This document shows positions 63,864 to 64,000 of a DNA stretch of 64,000 nucleotides, piece after piece. This stretch comes from Paenibacillus tundrae (GTDB lineage Bacteria > Bacillota > Bacilli > Paenibacillales > Paenibacillaceae): NCBI RefSeq assembly GCF_030812775.1, contig NZ_JAUSTI010000003.1, positions 62,001 through 126,000 of the forward strand. The letters are read 5' to 3'. Under the pieces are notes generated by a model. The model did no database searches and had not been told where the DNA came from. It saw only the letters and a program-made list of their open reading frames with translations. A program made the position numbers and the translations under genes. How positions within the stretch are numbered: position 1 is the first letter of the stretch; each line of letters begins with the position of its first letter.

Positions 63864-64000
63864 ATGTCCCATGAGAATGAGACGAATGAAAAGCTACGAA
63901 GAACGATTGAACAGCTATCGGATCAGATTATTCGTAGTAAGGAAGATGAGGAGCGTGTACTTGGCGAATTCTCACAGATGAACAATGAACTGGTTACCTT
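63864..64000 (+). CDS. Start of a coiled-coil protein, probable signalling partner (cut by window edge)
   Basis: The first 45 codons are visible from the ATG at 63864 (GAGAGGGG upstream): a hydrophilic heptad-rich helix beginning MSHENETNEKLRRTIEQLSD. This is the kind of linker helix that precedes PAS, kinase, phosphatase or cyclase domains, so a signalling protein working with the adjacent cobalamin sensor is likely. The domain itself lies outside the window. Confidence 0.6.
   Translation, partial: MSHENETNEKLRRTIEQLSDQIIRSKEDEERVLGEFSQMNNELVT

Noticed and set aside
1..64000. CRISPR arrays, prophage, transposase genes, tRNA or rRNA genes
   Set aside because: No regularly spaced direct repeats, phage structural genes, transposase motifs or cloverleaf-like sequences were seen on either strand.

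Overview
The window looks like a chromosomal segment of a spore-forming member of the Paenibacillaceae, most likely Paenibacillus. The evidence is an AT-leaning Firmicute composition with strong AGGAGG-type ribosome binding sites, a tricistronic-type spore germinant receptor locus, two YesM/YesN-type sensor kinase and AraC-output response regulator pairs next to ATPase-less sugar ABC transporters, many TTG/GTG starts, and cre-like catabolite repression sites. No rRNA, tRNA, CRISPR array, prophage or insertion sequence transposase was seen.

Layout. 1-8.5 kb: the start of a flavin monooxygenase, a divergent MarR regulator, a small YneQ-like gene bracketed by copies of a dispersed non-coding repeat, a CPA1 Na+/H+ antiporter, an aldo/keto reductase, a secreted polysaccharide deacetylase, YwbE, a DUF4269 protein and a convergent permease. 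8.8-16.1 kb: carbohydrate cluster 1, with sensor kinase, response regulator, two permeases and a solute-binding lipoprotein; the substrate is unknown. 17.2-27.9 kb: carbohydrate cluster 2, with sensor kinase, regulator, binding lipoprotein, two permeases, a GH53 endo-galactanase without signal peptide and a GH42 beta-galactosidase. This reads as a complete route for sensing, importing and hydrolysing galacto-oligosaccharides inside the cell.

28-41 kb: metabolic and stress genes (ACT-malic enzyme, HD phosphohydrolase, ArAE-type membrane protein, flavin split-barrel protein, HelD, a secreted PQQ-type beta-propeller protein, adenine deaminase, a secreted TIM-barrel-like protein). 41-49 kb: an AraC regulator divergent from a YicI-type alpha-xylosidase, an APH-fold kinase, two MFS transporters and a MarR regulator. 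49-53 kb: a germinant receptor operon in the order A-C-small membrane protein-B, with a candidate forespore (sigma-G) promoter. 53-64 kb: GNAT and TraX proteins, a chemoreceptor apparently co-transcribed with an NRPS-like adenylation-carrier-reductase enzyme, rpiA, GNAT, MarR, and finally a stand-alone cobalamin-binding protein carrying the Wx9EH and ExHxxG signatures of CarH-type B12 photoreceptors, directly followed by a partly visible partner gene.

Most notable: (1) the CarH-like B12 protein lacking a DNA-binding domain; (2) the chemoreceptor/adenylation-reductase pair; (3) two different DNA motifs, one for each two-component system, each found both before its sensor gene and before its transporter operon, which suggests two separate autoregulated regulons; (4) a dispersed repeat with inverted ends.
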